Below the pieces are notes generated by a model. It was not told where the DNA came from. It saw nothing but the letters and a program-made list of their open reading frames with translations, and ran no database searches. From positions 1-32,621 of the forward strand of contig CALXDR010000011.1 of assembly GCA_944387115.1 (NCBI GenBank): a stretch of DNA of 32,621 nt, written 5' to 3'. The translations under genes and the position numbers were made by a program. This document shows, one piece after another, positions 31,525 to 32,621 of this stretch. This stretch comes from an uncultured Oscillospiraceae bacterium (GTDB lineage Bacteria > Bacillota > Clostridia > Oscillospirales > Oscillospiraceae). The number at the start of each line of letters is the position of its first letter. Position 1 is the first letter of the stretch.

Positions 31525-31553
31525 AGTATATGACATCGTTACAGGAAAGTCAA
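31525..31553 (-). promoter_or_regulatory. Promoter of the two-component system operon
   Basis: On the minus strand TTGACT (31548-31553) and TATACT (31525-31530) are separated by exactly 17 bases; each box has five of six consensus bases. It lies 70 bases upstream of the regulator start codon. I see no copy of the CCACTTATG repeat here, so autoregulation through that site is not supported. Confidence 0.82.
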
Positions 31554-31624
31554 TTTCAAAGCACCGGTTTTCTGTGGAGAGGCGGCGTGCTTCCTTATAT
31601 TATAGTGCGAAAGGGAGGAGAAAT

Positions 31625-31738
31625 ATGTATTGGGGAATGTTACTTATCTCAGCGCAATCTGATGGTATTATCCTCCGGGTTCAACAGGCATTCAAGGCTT
31701 TCGTGCCAGTTGCAAGTCTATTGTATCGTAAATTGTGA
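31625..31738 (+). CDS. Possible small protein of 37 residues
   Basis: ATG 31625 is preceded by AGGGAGGAG at a fitting distance, one of the strongest ribosome binding sites in the window. The frame stays open for 37 codons (starts MYWGMLLISAQSDG, ends SLLYRKL). It faces away from the two-component operon and its end overlaps the 3' end of the broken methyltransferase gene on the other strand. An A/T-rich TATATTATA lies about 25 bases upstream of the start region, but there is no good -35. I recognise no family. It has no cysteine and does not look like an AgrD peptide. It may equally be a remnant. Confidence 0.3.
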   Translation: MYWGMLLISAQSDGIILRVQQAFKAFVPVASLLYRKL

Positions 31739-32489
31739 TTGTGCCACCGTGATTATTGATAGCATCTTCAATTTTGGAAAAGAACTCCGTCCGAATTGCT
31801 TTTTCGATGGCAATGTGGTCAGAGTATGTTCCAAGTAATATGCCATACTCCTTGGCAGTAAATGTTCGTGTTCTTTGGAACAGGGCATATTGAATATCCG
31901 CGAAGCCGTACTTTTCTGCAATCAACGCACGATGTTTTGCCTGTTCTTCCGTATACTCCTGGGGTATTTCCTGTTTCCGCTTATGGTATGTGTAGTAATA
32001 CTCTTTATAGATGCGGTCAATTTACTCTGAAAGTGCTGGATTTCCTTTGTCGCGGAAAGGATGATTAGCAAATCTTGCAAACACACCGCCACTTTTCAGC
32101 ATGGAGAACACCTTCGGATACCCGATTTCTTCCGGTACCCAATGAAAGGCCGATGCCGAAAATACCAAGTTGTAGGCATTATTATCCAGTGTAGCATCTT
32201 CAAATTTGCTTGTGATGACTGAGAACTTTGGGTAATCCTTAAATTTTTCTCTGCACAGTTCGGAAAAATGCGCCCCATATTCAACAGCAGTCAGCTCACA
32301 TCCCGTCTGTAAAATGGGCGGGGTGGCTTGCCCTCCACCGATACCAACCTCGATAACCTTACTTGCTTGATCGATAGGAATGTAGTCAAATATTGCTTGG
32401 TACAGTTCTTGCACATAACCGGGTCGAAATTTCTCATACGTGGAAGCTACGGTATCAAAAGTCCACTCTAATCCTTTCATAACTGCCAT
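31692..32489 (-). pseudogene. Class I SAM-dependent methyltransferase broken by an in-frame stop
   Basis: Reading from ATG 32489 (AAGGAGG six bases upstream), 155 residues of a methyltransferase are encoded: GLEWTFDTVASTYEKFRPGY, then the SAM-binding loop VIEVGIGGGQAT, ASAFHWVPEE and RFANHPFRDKGNPALSE. A TAA at 32022-32024 stops it. The same frame continues at once with IDRIYKEYYYTYHKRKQE and on to IYDTIDLQLARKP, ending at 31692, which completes a normal protein of about 265 residues. My memory of the family suggests a Glu codon (GAA) at the stop, so a single base change is enough. The first fragment keeps the SAM site but lacks the C-terminal lid. The gene is clearly poorer in G+C than the rest of the window, which suggests transfer. 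A sequencing error is the alternative explanation. Confidence 0.85.
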
Positions 32490-32543
32490 GGGAAACCTCC
32501 TTGTATTATGCCTGTTTGTTACGCCCTGGTGATGAAGTGCCGA

Positions 32544-32576
32544 GGCGGTGCGTCCCCGCACCGCCTGCCAGACTTT
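32544..32576 (+). terminator. Hairpin with T-run near the right edge
   Basis: GGCGGTGCG (32544-32552) pairs perfectly with CGCACCGCC (32557-32565) around TCCC, and a T6 run follows ten bases later on the plus strand. It has the look of a terminator for plus-strand transcription, but no plus-strand gene precedes it. On the minus strand it would be a leader hairpin upstream of the broken methyltransferase gene. Confidence 0.35.
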
Positions 32577-32621
32577 TTTACACTTTTACTCATGTGCTTT
32601 AGTCAACAGAACCACACTCTC

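Noticed and set aside
32577..32606. TTGACT with TGTAAA at 18-bp spacing upstream of the broken methyltransferase
   Set aside because: The -10 box matches only four of six bases and the spacing is not ideal, so I do not call a promoter.
1..32621. CRISPR arrays, tRNA or rRNA genes, insertion sequences
   Set aside because: I looked for regularly spaced repeats, cloverleaf-type sequence, rRNA-like stretches and transposase frames and found none.

Overview
The window looks like part of a GC-rich Firmicutes chromosome, most likely a gut clostridium of the Oscillospiraceae (Flavonifractor/Lawsonibacter-like). The reasons are AGGAGG-type ribosome binding sites, sigma-A promoters with 17-bp spacing, lipoprotein signal peptides, DUF4358 and split-type ThrE families, and an EpsG/Wzx exopolysaccharide locus. 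The taxon is an inference from gene content and cannot be proven here. The last kilobase (about 31560-32621) is visibly richer in A+T and uses different codons, which suggests acquired DNA.

Layout. Bases 1-1440 hold the 3' part of ftsH (cut by the window edge), closed by a bidirectional terminator. On the minus strand follow two lipoproteins (an SGNH hydrolase and a DUF4358 protein) with their own promoter, and an acetyltransferase plus ThrE-type exporter operon with another promoter. From 5091 to 19957 runs one plus-strand exopolysaccharide operon: promoter, leader hairpin, 12 tightly packed or overlapping genes, terminator. It encodes a priming phosphoglycosyltransferase fused to a GT4 glycosyltransferase, an EpsG/Wzy-type polymerase, five GT2, two more GT4 and one GT32 glycosyltransferases, a polysaccharide pyruvyltransferase, a Wzx flippase and an acyltransferase-3 protein. 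This is a nearly complete Wzx/Wzy pathway, but without a chain-length regulator, tyrosine kinase or LytR-CpsA-Psr ligase in the cluster. A convergent gene for a degenerate-GGDEF/EAL protein (predicted cyclic-di-GMP phosphodiesterase) shares its terminator.

The minus-strand block 21640-31553 is a glycoside-utilisation locus with its own two-component system. Transcription order is LytTR response regulator, GHKL sensor kinase, then a second promoter, then a cytoplasmic GH2 glycosidase, a membrane-anchored GH3 beta-glucosidase with inverted domain order, a small four-helix membrane protein and a GPH-family sugar symporter. Just upstream of the second promoter lies a perfect 9-bp direct repeat (CCACTTATG) with a 12-bp spacer. 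This is the geometry of known LytTR-regulator sites (ComE type), so the regulator next door probably controls the glycosidase operon directly. I regard this pairing of a quorum-sensing-type regulator with a sugar operon as the most interesting find.

The right end holds a SAM-dependent methyltransferase gene broken by one in-frame stop codon, and a possible 37-codon small ORF with a strong ribosome binding site.
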